Shown here in pieces: positions 24,047 to 32,295 of a stretch of DNA of 49,555 bases (position 1 is the stretch's first letter; each line of letters begins with the position of its first letter). The notes under the pieces were generated by a model. That model ran no database searches, was not told the origin of the DNA, and saw only the letters and a program-made list of their open reading frames with translations. The DNA lies in contig JAABQG010000024.1 of assembly GCA_011391595.1 (NCBI GenBank), positions 1-49,555 on the forward strand, written 5' to 3'. Origin of the DNA: Hydrogenophaga sp. Lineage in GTDB: Bacteria > Pseudomonadota > Gammaproteobacteria > Burkholderiales > Burkholderiaceae_C. A program made the position numbers and the translations under genes.

Positions 24047-24856
24047 ATGGACGGGTTTCCTCAACCATTGCCCCAGACCTTGCAGCACGCGCGCAAGGCG
24101 CGCCACCTGAGCCAGCTGGAGCTGTCGCTGCGCATCGGGGTGTCTCAGCGGCATGTGAGCTTTGTCGAAAGCGGCCGGGCGCGGCCCAGCCGTGAACTGC
24201 TGACCCGCTGGCTGCAGGAACTGGGCGCGCCGCTGGCGCTGCGCAATGCCGCGCTGTTGCAAGCCGGTTTCGCGCCGTCCTACCGCGCCACCACGCTGGA
24301 CGACCCCGACCTGGCGCAGGCCAATGCCGCGCTGCAGCAATTGTTGCGCGCGCACGAGCCCATGCCCGCGCTGGTGCTGGACGTGCAATGGAACCTGCTG
24401 CAACTCAACCGCGGCGGCCAGTGGCTCGCCGCCACACTGATGCCGCCCGAGGTGCTTCAGCCCGCGAATGGCGGGCCAGCCAATCTGCTGGACATGCTGG
24501 TGCACCCGATGGGACTGACGCGGCAACTGCTCAACCTGCGCGAGGCAGGCCCCGCCTTTCTGTCGCAAATGCGCGCCGAAGCCGCACTGCAGCCCGCCCT
24601 GGCGCCCAAAGTCGAAGCGTTTGACGCCCTGCTGCGCCAACGGCCGAGCGGGCGAGTGCCGCCCGCCGGCCGCGCCGTCCGGCAGGCGCCGGTGCTGACA
24701 CTGCGCTTCGCAACGCCCTTTGGCGAACTGGCGTTCTTCCGGATGTTCACGACCTTCGGCACACCCCAGGACATCACCCTGGCCTCGCTGCGCGTGGAGC
24801 ACATGTTTGCCGCCGATGAGGCGACGGACGCCGTGCTTCGGGCACAGGCCGGGTAG
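24047..24856 (+). CDS. XRE-family transcriptional regulator with MmyB-like ligand domain
   Basis: A 269-aa regulator. An N-terminal XRE helix-turn-helix occupies about residues 10-65 (HARKARHLSQLELSLRIGVSQRHVSFVESGRARPS). A C-terminal PAS-like ligand domain follows (PALVLDVQWNLLQLNRGGQWL, then LDMLVHPMGL and LTLRFATPFGELAFFRMFTTFGTPQDITLASLRVEHMFAADE), the pattern of MmyB-like regulators. The ATG is chosen because the family begins just before the HTH. It is divergent from a small membrane-protein gene, with the shared palindrome between them. The ligand is unknown. Confidence 0.92.
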   Translation: MDGFPQPLPQTLQHARKARHLSQLELSLRIGVSQRHVSFVESGRARPSRELLTRWLQELGAPLALRNAALLQAGFAPSYRATTLDDPDLAQANAALQQLLRAHEPMPALVLDVQWNLLQLNRGGQWLAATLMPPEVLQPANGGPANLLDMLVHPMGLTRQLLNLREAGPAFLSQMRAEAALQPALAPKVEAFDALLRQRPSGRVPPAGRAVRQAPVLTLRFATPFGELAFFRMFTTFGTPQDITLASLRVEHMFAADEATDAVLRAQAG

Positions 24857-24894
24857 ACGGCCGCACCGCCCTGCGTGACAAGCCTGCGCAATCA

Positions 24895-25533
24895 ATGACC
24901 CGAAAGCCTCGCGAACCTGTCCCGGCCAGCGACGGCGCCCTCGACGCACTGGCCGCGCGCCTGCAAGCCTATCGCCCCCGCCGGCTGCCGGGCCGCCATT
25001 GGATCGCGCGGTGCGGCGTGGTGCTGCTGATCGCCGAGCACGGCCCGTCCGACGGTGCGGCGCCAGCCCTGTTGATGATGCGCCGCGCCGAGCGCGCGGG
25101 CGATCCGTGGTCAGGCCATGTGTCGTTTCCGGGCGGACGGGTCGACCCACGTGACCCCAGCACAAGGGCCGCGGCCCTGCGTGAACTGCAGGAAGAAACC
25201 GGACTCCCGATAGACGCGCCCATCGCCCCGATGGGCCGCCTGTCGGACCTGCTGACCCGTGAGCATGGCCGCCGGCGTCCGATGGTTGTGACGCCCTACG
25301 TGTATCGCCTGCCGCACGCCGTCGCACTCACACCCGGCCTGGAAGCGGCCCGCCTCTGGTGGGAGCCGCTGCACAACCTGGTCGATGCCGGTTTGCGAAG
25401 AACCGTCATCTGGCGCGTTGCCGGCCTACCCCTGCCATTTCCATCCATCGAGGTCAGCGGGGCACGGCTGTGGGGCTTGTCGCTGATGATGGTGAACGAA
25501 CTGGTCCGGGCCACCGGGCTGAAGCCCCGCTGA
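24895..25533 (+). CDS. NUDIX hydrolase, CoA pyrophosphatase-like
   Basis: A 212-aa NUDIX protein. The Nudix box region reads FPGGRVDPRDPSTRAAALRE followed by LQEETGL. The Asp in place of the first Glu and the FPGG entry are typical of the CoA/acyl-CoA diphosphatase subfamily, as is ARCGVVLLIAEH with MMRRAERAGDPWSGHVSFPGG. Hydrolysis of CoA or NADH-type substrates is therefore likely. It begins 38 bp after the XRE gene and may share its transcript. A CCCGC/GCGGG stem lies in the gap to the convergent gene. Confidence 0.9.
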   Translation: MTRKPREPVPASDGALDALAARLQAYRPRRLPGRHWIARCGVVLLIAEHGPSDGAAPALLMMRRAERAGDPWSGHVSFPGGRVDPRDPSTRAAALRELQEETGLPIDAPIAPMGRLSDLLTREHGRRRPMVVTPYVYRLPHAVALTPGLEAARLWWEPLHNLVDAGLRRTVIWRVAGLPLPFPSIEVSGARLWGLSLMMVNELVRATGLKPR

Positions 25534-25550
25534 CCGCGGGCCGAAAGTCG

Positions 25551-25958
25551 TCATCCGGGTGGCGGCGCCGGTGGTGCCAGCGCGTGCCAGGTCGGCAGGC
25601 AATGCCTGGCCAGCGCGGTGACCCAGTCGGGATCGGCCGGCACGAAGGCCAGACCGAACCGCGGACTGACCAGAAAACCGGCGCGCTCGAAGACATCCGT
25701 GTCCTGTGCCTTCACGAAGCCTGCCAGCGCGCGGAACGGAATGGCGATCCCGCCGATGTGCACCACAGGCGCGCGCGTCGTCACCTCCTCCAGTCGCCCG
25801 GAAGCCTGGAACCGGTACACCACGCCGCCGTAGTCGAACACCTCCAATGCGACGTCGTTGAGCGTGCAGCGCAGAGGTGGGCCCTTTCGCCGCAGGAGTT
25901 CGTTGCGGGAAACGCTGAACAAGGTGTCGTCAACCTGGACGAACGGATCGAGCTTCAT
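25551..25958 (-). CDS. Conserved hypothetical protein
   Basis: A 135-aa soluble protein of unknown function. It is rich in beta-type patterns (PLRCTLNDVALEVFDYGGVVYRFQASG) and lacks a signal peptide, membrane helix or cysteine cluster. The C-terminal end is Pro-rich. Codon use is like its neighbours, so it is probably a real gene. It is convergent with the NUDIX gene, with an 18-bp gap, and 96 bp downstream of the next gene start region on the same strand. Confidence 0.65.
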   Translation of the reverse strand: MKLDPFVQVDDTLFSVSRNELLRRKGPPLRCTLNDVALEVFDYGGVVYRFQASGRLEEVTTRAPVVHIGGIAIPFRALAGFVKAQDTDVFERAGFLVSPRFGLAFVPADPDWVTALARHCLPTWHALAPPAPPPG

Positions 25959-26054
25959 GGTCCTATCGCTCGGGTCGGGGGCTGAGCGGAATTCTGCTGT
26001 GCGAATCGCGCGTCGCTCAGGCCTGCACCGGGCGGCGAATGCCCCGGCGCGACA

Positions 26055-27266
26055 TCATCGCGCGGGCACCGCAGCCGCCTCCTCGTCCACCGCCTTCTGC
26101 ACCGCCAGATAGAACGCCTCGCGGGCATCGCTGGCCACCGGGTCGCGGGCGCCGCCGCCCCAGTCGGCGTTGGAGGCGATCACGAGCTTGCGTTTGGGGT
26201 CGATGAAGATGCCCTGGCCGAAGATGCCGCGCGCGGTGAAGGCGCCGGTGTCGTAGGTCCACCACTGGTATCCGTAGCCGCGCCCCGGCTGGCCGATGGG
26301 CACGCGGGTGGTGGTGGCCTGTTCCAGCCAGCCGTCGGGCACGATGGACTTGCCGCCCGCAGCCGCGCCGTTCAGGATGAACTGGCCGAAGCGCGCGAAG
26401 TCCCTCGGCGCCGCCTGGATGCAGCAGCCGCTGATTTCCTGCCCGGTCTTGCTCAGGATCCAGGTGGCTTTCTGTTCCATGCCGGCGGGCACCCAGATCT
26501 TTTCCGACAGGTAGGTGGCCAGCGGCTTTTTCGTCGCCCGGTTGACCAGGATGCCGACGAGATTGGTTTCCCCCGTGCTGTAGAGCCAGCGCGTTCCGGG
26601 CGGCACCTCGCGCGGCAGTTTGCGCATGTAGCTCAACAGCGCATCCACGCCTTCTTCGGGCTGGTGGTTGTTGAAGCGGGCGACGTCGGAATTGGGGTCG
26701 GCGTAGTCTTCGTTCCATTTCACGCCCGAGGTCATGGTCAGCAACTGGCGAATGCTGACGTCGTCGTAGGCCGAGCCTTTCATCTCGGGGATGTAGTCGC
26801 TGACCTTGTCGTCCATGCTCTTGATGGATCCGTCCTTCAGCGCCGCGCCCAGCAGCGTGGAGGTGATGGACTTGGCCACCGAGAAGCTGGTCCAGCGCCC
26901 GTTGGCGTCAAAGTCCAGCCCATAGCGCTCCAGGCGAAGCTTGCCGTCGTGCAGCACGATCAGCGCCGCGCTGCGCTGGCCGGCCATGTAGGCGTCCACG
27001 TCCAGCGGCAGCTTCAGCGGCGGCCCCGGCGGCAGGGCGGATGGCGCATTGCCGGCCGGGATGTCATGCCATTTGGCCAGCAGCGAGATGCGGTCCAGGG
27101 CACGGAACGCCGCGTCGCGCTGGGGCTGGCTCCAGAACAGCAGGTCCTTGTTGGTGGGGACCGTGGCGAGCAGGCCACGGGTTTCCTTGTCCAGGCTGAA
27201 CCAGCCGGCCGTGCCGCCGATGGCCACCACGGCGAGCGCCCCGAGGGCGAATTTCTTGAGTTTCAT
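26055..27266 (-). CDS. Serine hydrolase, class C beta-lactamase fold
   Basis: A 403-aa exported protein with a hydrophobic leader (MKLKKFALGALAVVAIGGTAGW). It carries the SxxK motif Ser129-Val-Ala-Lys132 (WTSFSVAKSITS), a Tyr motif (RWLYSTGETN) and the GYQWWTYD and GIFGQGIFIDPKRK segments of the beta-lactamase/esterase (EstB, PBP4*) family. It is probably periplasmic or membrane anchored and hydrolyses an ester or amide; the substrate cannot be inferred. It is monocistronic in appearance. An fdsA-like gene remnant lies 115 bp upstream of its start. Confidence 0.9.
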   Translation of the reverse strand: MKLKKFALGALAVVAIGGTAGWFSLDKETRGLLATVPTNKDLLFWSQPQRDAAFRALDRISLLAKWHDIPAGNAPSALPPGPPLKLPLDVDAYMAGQRSAALIVLHDGKLRLERYGLDFDANGRWTSFSVAKSITSTLLGAALKDGSIKSMDDKVSDYIPEMKGSAYDDVSIRQLLTMTSGVKWNEDYADPNSDVARFNNHQPEEGVDALLSYMRKLPREVPPGTRWLYSTGETNLVGILVNRATKKPLATYLSEKIWVPAGMEQKATWILSKTGQEISGCCIQAAPRDFARFGQFILNGAAAGGKSIVPDGWLEQATTTRVPIGQPGRGYGYQWWTYDTGAFTARGIFGQGIFIDPKRKLVIASNADWGGGARDPVASDAREAFYLAVQKAVDEEAAAVPAR

Positions 27267-27381
27267 GGGTGTCTCCGGCGGGCGCGTGGCACCGGGTGCG
27301 CCACGAACCGGCCCGCCAACAGGGGATTCTGCGGCATCCCGGCCGATTTCCGGATTCGGGAGAGCCCTGCTCCCGGCGCGA

Positions 27382-27480
27382 TCAAGCCCGCCCGACCCGC
27401 ACCGCGCTGTACTTCAGCGCCGAAATCTTGCCGAACAGGTCGCGCGCAGCGTGGGTCAGCAGGTTGGCGGCGGATGCGGC
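27382..27480 (-). pseudogene. Remnant of fdsA-like 3' end
   Basis: Translated on the minus strand, this stretch reads SAANLLTHAARDLFGKISA followed by LKYSAVRVGRA and a stop. This aligns along its whole length with the C-terminus of the intact FdsA at 46432 (AANLLTNAALDPFGKIPEF, KYCAVRVRGA, stop). The DNA is about 83% identical over 78 bp and includes a 20-bp perfect block. Homology fades upstream of about 27480, so only the last 30 or so codons survive. The orientation is the same as fdsA, 19 kb away. Confidence 0.75.
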
Positions 27481-27568
27481 GCAACCTGCTGCCGCTACTC
27501 CGTGCGGGCCATCCGCTGATCAGGCTCATGAAGGCATGTCGAAATATTCAATATTGATAGCATTTAAT

Positions 27569-27584
27569 GACCATTCGACGCTGG
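27569..27584 (-). repeat. Dispersed intergenic repeat, copy 4 (inverted)
   Basis: GACCATTCGACGCTGG, the exact reverse complement of the core at 2939. It is preceded by an AT-rich TTGATAGCATTTAAT stretch that resembles the tails of the other copies. Confidence 0.6.
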
Positions 27585-27647
27585 GAACAGGTCAAAAAAG
27601 CTTGAATTTTCGCATCAGACGGCCACCCGGCACCCGCCGCTGCACCC

Positions 27648-28223
27648 TCAGCCCTGGACCGACGCCCCCGTCACAAAAAACTGCCCGCCCGCCACATGGT
27701 GGATCGTGCGCAGCTCATCGGGCGCGTCTTCAAAATGCCAGCGCCCGTCATGGAATACGCGCGCATCGGCCCAGGCGCCGACCACCTCGCCGATGAACAG
27801 GTCGTAGGCCTGCTGGTTGTGCGGCTCCGGCACCAGCCGGCAGGCCAGCCAGCCCACGCAGCCTTCGACTAGGGGCAAGTCGACGTCGGGTGCCGCGAAG
27901 GTCTTCACCCCATGTTTCGCCAGCTTGTCGGGCAGGTCCCGGGCGCTGTCCGTGCCCACGCCGACGGTGATGGTCGCCATGGCCCGCGTCGGCAGTTGCA
28001 GTGCGAACCAGCCGCTGGCCTCCACCAGCTCGCGCGTGAAAGTGGCCTTGTCCAGCACCACCGTGACCTTGGGCGCCTGCCCGTAGTCGAGCACGCAGGC
28101 CCAGGCGGCGGCCATGACGTTGATGCCGCCGCCATGCTGCGCGGACACCAGCACCGTGGGGCCGTGGTTCATCAGGCGGTAGGACTTGTCCAGGGGGACG
28201 GGGGTGAAGTGGGTGGGGGTCAT
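27648..28223 (-). CDS. Flavin reductase family protein
   Basis: A 191-aa FMN-binding split-barrel protein. It shows the family pattern GPTVLVSAQHGGGINVMAAAWACVLDYGQAPKV, then VDKATFTREL-like, GWFALQLPTRAM, LVEGCVGWLACRLV, and the C-terminal AYDLFIGEVVGAWADARVF. The likely activity is NAD(P)H-dependent flavin reduction or a related FMN function. The ATG at 28223 is supported by the start of homology (MTPTHFTPVPLDKSYRLMNHGP). It is adjacent to the pseudogene-rich boundary at 28.4 kb and appears intact. Confidence 0.88.
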   Translation of the reverse strand: MTPTHFTPVPLDKSYRLMNHGPTVLVSAQHGGGINVMAAAWACVLDYGQAPKVTVVLDKATFTRELVEASGWFALQLPTRAMATITVGVGTDSARDLPDKLAKHGVKTFAAPDVDLPLVEGCVGWLACRLVPEPHNQQAYDLFIGEVVGAWADARVFHDGRWHFEDAPDELRTIHHVAGGQFFVTGASVQG

Positions 28224-28399
28224 GGGGAGTGACTTTAGCGCTGTGCGTACCGCGTGACGGGTGGGTCCGACCTGCAACGGGTGCCCCGCTGACACCATCC
28301 AGACTGTTTGACTCCGGTTCCCCTGGATCACAGAGCTTAGTCGTGGCGGGTGCCACCGATCACGACTTGGTCAGCGAACGCGTGCTTCAGACTGGGAGC

Positions 28400-29025
28400 G
28401 GGCATTCGATTCAACTCCGCCAACTATCCCAATCGACCCACAACAGTCACTGAAAAAATGAGATCCGGCCGTTCGGCAACACCTTTGAACTCACCGAAGC
28501 AGCCGCTGGACGAGGACACGATTTCATGACGGGCCCTTCGAAAAGCATTCCGGCCAGTCTGGTCTGAAGATTTTGCCCGCGTGACCGGCCTGCGTTTTCG
28601 CAACGACCCGTCGCGCCCCAAGTTCGACGGGGTGACGGCCGTCGAGCTGGGCGACATTGACTGGGGTTACAAAGCCATCGACATCACGGGCACGGATGCG
28701 CGCCTGTACAGCGTCACCTGCCCGCTGATGCTCGCGCCGATCATCGTCGCCATTCCCAGGTACACCAAGGGCAAGCTGGCGCTTGTGCCCAATAACAAGG
28801 CCGGCCAGCCGCTCAAGTCCCGGGTCGAGGCGCTGGAAGATCCGCGCGGCAACACGCCCTGCCTGCTGCCGCCACCCGGCACGCCCGACAAGGGCAGTGT
28901 CGCCACGGGCACGGGCAAGGAGGCCGGCCACGAGATCAAGGAGTGGCAAGCCATCATGGACCACCTGCGCCGCCTGCTGGCGAAGAAGGGCGAACTGCCG
29001 GTGATCCCTGTGGAGGCCCGCGCCA
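28400..29025 (+). pseudogene. Degenerate 5'-nucleotidase C-terminal fragment
   Basis: Pieces of a 5'-nucleotidase-type protein occur in different plus-strand frames: FNSANYPNRPTTVTEKM near 28410, EIRPFGNTFELTEA from about 28458, and VTGLRFRNDPSRPKFD from 28581 onward. The last frame runs through TDARLYSVTCPLMLAP and KEWQAIMDHLRRLLAKKGE to about 29025. The PFGNT motif and the VTGLRF strand are typical of the nucleotidase C-terminal domain, though this identification is from pattern only. Frameshifts and missing N-terminal metallophosphatase sequence make it a pseudogene. At about 29025 it joins an inverted alkylsulfatase fragment. Confidence 0.55.
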
Positions 29026-29312
29026 GCGACCAGCGCAGCGCGTCGCGCGCCTTGGCGCCGCGCGCGGGCAGCAGGTTGTGCATGGTCTGGACCAGGTTGT
29101 CGTCGCCGGCGTAGGCCTTCTTCTCCGGGATCGAGGAGATCAGCTCGGCCGGGGCCTCAGCGCCCGGGACGTTATGGAACCCGACGCGCACGCCGTCGAG
29201 CTCGAGCTCCTGCGTGGGCTTGGTGATGAGCTGGGTCGGCTCCAGGATGCCGATGGTGCCGTAGGACACGCTCTTGCCCAAGCCTGCGTTGACGTTGTCG
29301 ATCGCATGATCC
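29026..29312 (-). pseudogene. Alkylsulfatase (metallo-beta-lactamase type) internal fragment
   Basis: The minus-strand translation reads DHAIDNVNAGLGKSVSYG, then TIGILEPTQLITKPTQELEL and DGVRVGFHNVPGAEAPAEL, ending MHNLLPARGAKARDALRWS. The TKPTQEL, PGxEAPAE and HNLLxxRGA motifs belong to linear alkylsulfatases of the SdsA1/BDS1 type. Only about 95 codons from the middle of the protein remain; the N-terminal HxHxDH metal site and the C-terminal SCP2-like domain are absent. It abuts the 5'-nucleotidase fragment on the other strand, so the two were joined by a rearrangement. Confidence 0.7.
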
Positions 29313-29368
29313 CCATAGCAACCAAACGGCTGCGGAATCGAAAATCTTCATGCAAGTGCGCAAACCTT

Positions 29369-30082
29369 TCAACGACAGAAGGCTGACAACTTCTCAACGT
29401 GAATACATATGCGACCACGATGAGCGGTCATCAATCCTTGTTGCACCAAGGTCTTAATGGCTTGTGTGACGCGTGGGCGGCTGAGTCCCACCATCTGCGC
29501 GATCAGCTCATGAGAGAGACGTTCTCTGAGTTCCACCCAATCGCACTCTGTCGTCGTAGGTTGCAGGTGCAAAGCAACGAGCAAACGACGGGCCACCTGC
29601 ATTTCCGGACTGTATAGTTTGTACTGCACGGACATCCAGTGTGTATACAAGGCCTTGGTGCTGACATCCTTTAGCAGATTGCGGTAGACCACCGGATGGT
29701 CCTCGCAAATTGCATTTAACGCCGCACTGGGAATGAATAGCAAGCAACTGGCCTGCATGGCACAACAATCCAGAAAATACGCTTGCTGTGCCCACAAAAA
29801 GACTTCGCCGAACCAGGTCCCGTCCGCAAGCACTGTCGTAACGGCGTCGTGGCCTTCGGAGCTGCCGATGCCGATCTTCACGCTTCCCGACAGTACCCCG
29901 TAAACACCCTGGGGCAAGTCCCGACTGCGGTAAATGTATTCACCAGACTTGAAATTTCGCCATTGAACCTGGGTGGAGAGTTTGCGCAGCGCGTCAACAG
30001 GGACGCCCTCCAACCAGTGACAGCGAGACAGCAGCAACAGAGCGTCACCGGGCTTGATGGCTGGAGCCTGTTGAAAAGTCAC
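29369..30082 (-). CDS. Crp/Fnr-family transcriptional regulator
   Basis: A 237-aa regulator with an N-terminal cyclic-nucleotide-binding-like beta roll (FKSGEYIYRSRDLPQGVYGVLSGSVKIG and later LADGTWFGEVFLW). A long dimerisation helix follows, then a C-terminal winged HTH (LSHELIAQMVGLSRPRVTQAIKTLVQQGLM). It has no Fnr-type N-terminal cysteine cluster, so it is not an oxygen sensor of that kind. The GTG start is 15 bp from the 144-bp repeat copy 1, which forms the divergent promoter region with the DUF1254 genes. It probably controls those genes. Confidence 0.9.
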   Translation of the reverse strand: MTFQQAPAIKPGDALLLLSRCHWLEGVPVDALRKLSTQVQWRNFKSGEYIYRSRDLPQGVYGVLSGSVKIGIGSSEGHDAVTTVLADGTWFGEVFLWAQQAYFLDCCAMQASCLLFIPSAALNAICEDHPVVYRNLLKDVSTKALYTHWMSVQYKLYSPEMQVARRLLVALHLQPTTTECDWVELRERLSHELIAQMVGLSRPRVTQAIKTLVQQGLMTAHRGRICIHVEKLSAFCR

Positions 30083-30096
30083 GGCGCAATAGCCCT

Positions 30097-30240
30097 TCCA
30101 GTTTCAAAAGATGAAAGTCTCGGTTTGTCGTTCAGATTACCGACACCGTCGATCTGCTTGCCTACATTCGGTGCACGCCCAGCGCTGAGACTGGCATCCG
30201 GATTCAATCCAATTTTTGGAGACAACTATTGTGCGGTATC
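30097..30240 (+). repeat. Long direct repeat, copy 1
   Basis: This 144-bp stretch recurs at 36423-36567 with about 95% identity and one indel. It contains the intergenic region between the Crp/Fnr gene and the DUF1254 pseudogene, ending with a GGAGAC ribosome site and a GTG start (30231) plus the next few codons. Confidence 0.9.
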
Positions 30241-30668
30241 TCAATCAAATGGGCTTCAGCCTGCTTTTGGCCTTGGCGATGCTGGCGCCCAGCGCCACAA
30301 CGCAGGCCGCCGCGCCGTCACCCGAGCCCGGAATGACATTTTTGCCAGGCCATGGCACCGACTGGCGCGAGGAATATGCCTACACCCTGGGCGTGCAAGC
30401 CTAGATCTACGGCTATGACCGCAATTTCATCGCCAACGCCATCAACCGCTACTCCCTGGGCGACCGCTCGCCCACTGTCAAGAAAGATGCCGATGGCGGC
30501 ACCACGTTCTACATCCAGTCCGAGGCCCCTGGTGCGGGCAAAGACGGAAACTGGTTGCCGTCCCCCAAAGGCAAACTTTTCTACCTGGTGCTGCGGGCCT
30601 ATGTCCCCGGCCCCAAGCTGCTGGACCAGTCCTGGATTCCGGCGGCAGTGACCGAGGTGACGCAGTAA
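30231..30668 (+). pseudogene. Collapsed DUF1254/DUF1214 pseudogene
   Basis: The GTG start gives a signal peptide (MGFSLLLALAMLAPSATTQA) and the DUF1254 N-terminus DWREEYAYTLGVQA. An in-frame TAG at 30402-30404 follows where the family normally has Tyr (VQAYIYG). In the same frame after the stop come IYGYDRNFIANAINRYSLGD, then DADGGTTFYIQSEAPG, NWLPSPKGKLFYLVLRAY and the stop. These are the C-terminal DUF1214 motifs. About 300 central residues are missing, and the join occurs at IYGY. One internal deletion plus one nonsense codon explains the structure. Confidence 0.8.
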
Positions 30669-30722
30669 GCGGTGCAGAGTTTTCGTTTTCGGTAGAACTT
30701 TCAAACAACAGAGGAGACAGAC

Positions 30723-32189
30723 ATGGATCGTCGTGAAATTTTCAGGCACTCAATGATGGCCTTCGGCGCTGGACTTGCAGGCCTTACGCCTGGCCTGGCG
30801 CTGGCGCAGGACGAGAAAAAGATCACACCCGCGAAGCTGGACATGCTCGCAGGGCAAGAAGGCGGCGCGGTCAATCCGCGTGAGACACACGCTTATGCCA
30901 TGGGGTTGCAGGCGTTTCTGTATGGCTTTCCGCTGGTCTACATGGCCAGCCTGAGCTACAGCTTTAACAAGGATCCGACAGGTCAGAAGAAGCCGCTGAA
31001 CTCCTTCATCAGCCCCGTCGACTTTGTCGCCACGTCGAACTTCCGCAACGGTGGCTCGTTCAATACGGACACGGTCTATGCCGGCGCATTCATTGATTTG
31101 CGCAAGGGTCCCATGGTGCTCACCACGCAAGACCCCGAAGGCCACTACTTCTCGGTGCAGCTGTCTGACCTGTACACCAACAACTTTGCCTACATCAGCA
31201 AACGCTCCGGCGGACCTGTTTTTGGCAACTTCCTGCTCGTTCCACCGGGATGGAAAGGCGATATCCCCAAGGGCAAGTTCGACCGCGTCTTGCAGTGCGA
31301 ACAAAAATGGCTATTTGCCCTGGTGCGCCTGCGCATCGATCAGGACGATGCTGCCGAAGTGACCTGGGCGAAAGCCAAGTTCAGGCAGGCCAAATTCACG
31401 CCGATGGATGACTTTCTGGCTGGCCGCGAATTCACGCCCTTTGACAACAACGTCTTCGACGTCACGCAGTTTCGGACCAACCCGCTGCGCCCCTTCGCCA
31501 TCATGAACCACATGCTGACCGAAAATCCGCCGCCGGCTACCGACGAGATGCTCTTGCAGGGCTTCAAGACGGTCAACATCGGGCCGGGCATGGATCTGTC
31601 CAAAAACGACCCCGACACCAACCGTGGCCTGGCTCGCGCAGCGCGCGACGGCCTGCCCGCGCTACGCTCTCACGTAGAGCGCCCTTGGGCCCGCTCGGTC
31701 AATGGCTGGTTCTACTTTCCGACCAACATCGGCCAGGCCAAGACCACAGACTACATCATGCGTTCGGCATGGCAGTCGCTGTGGGGCATCGTGGCGCACC
31801 CCCCGCATGAGTGCACCTACCTGTGGGCCTCGCTTGACCAGAATGGCGAACGCCTCAACAGCACTGGCAAGTACGAGCTGTACATGCGAAAAGACCAGTT
31901 CCCCAAGGTGGAGGCGTTCTGGTCCTTCACCATGTACCAGGACTTCAACCTGGTGGTGAACGACGCCAACCGCTGGGCGATCCGGGAGAACATGAAAGGT
32001 CTGAAGTTCGATGCCGATGGTGGCTTGCGCATCTACATCCAGACGGATCGTCCCTCAGAAGACAAGGTCGCCAACTGGCTCCCAGCGCCCAAGACGGGCA
32101 ACTTCAACATCACCATGCGCAACTACATGCCGTCGCAGGAGATTGTTGAGCAGCGCTACGATCCGCCCGTCTTGAAGCGCGTGGCCTGA
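30723..32189 (+). CDS. DUF1254/DUF1214 protein, exported
   Basis: A 488-aa protein with an N-terminal leader (MDRREIFRHSMMAFGAGLAG, cleavage near ALAQ) that has a possible twin-arginine start. The DUF1254 domain occupies about residues 55-190 (AYAMGLQAFLYGFPLVY, then SNFRNGGSFNTDTVYAGAFI and MVLTTQDPEGHYFSVQLSD). The DUF1214 domain lies at about 370-480 (NGERLNSTGKYELYM, FWSFTMYQ, NRWAIRENMKGLKFDADGG, NWLPAPKTGNFNITMRNY). The biochemical function of this family is unknown. It follows the collapsed paralogue and precedes a second, leaderless DUF1254 gene. Confidence 0.9.
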   Translation: MDRREIFRHSMMAFGAGLAGLTPGLALAQDEKKITPAKLDMLAGQEGGAVNPRETHAYAMGLQAFLYGFPLVYMASLSYSFNKDPTGQKKPLNSFISPVDFVATSNFRNGGSFNTDTVYAGAFIDLRKGPMVLTTQDPEGHYFSVQLSDLYTNNFAYISKRSGGPVFGNFLLVPPGWKGDIPKGKFDRVLQCEQKWLFALVRLRIDQDDAAEVTWAKAKFRQAKFTPMDDFLAGREFTPFDNNVFDVTQFRTNPLRPFAIMNHMLTENPPPATDEMLLQGFKTVNIGPGMDLSKNDPDTNRGLARAARDGLPALRSHVERPWARSVNGWFYFPTNIGQAKTTDYIMRSAWQSLWGIVAHPPHECTYLWASLDQNGERLNSTGKYELYMRKDQFPKVEAFWSFTMYQDFNLVVNDANRWAIRENMKGLKFDADGGLRIYIQTDRPSEDKVANWLPAPKTGNFNITMRNYMPSQEIVEQRYDPPVLKRVA

Positions 32190-32295
32190 TTCCATTGATT
32201 AACCGGTTGCGTAGCGCATCAACATGCTGCGCAACCCAACTCCTATCGGCTGAACGCCACCACTAGAGCGAAACCGCTGGAAAGACATTGTTGTC

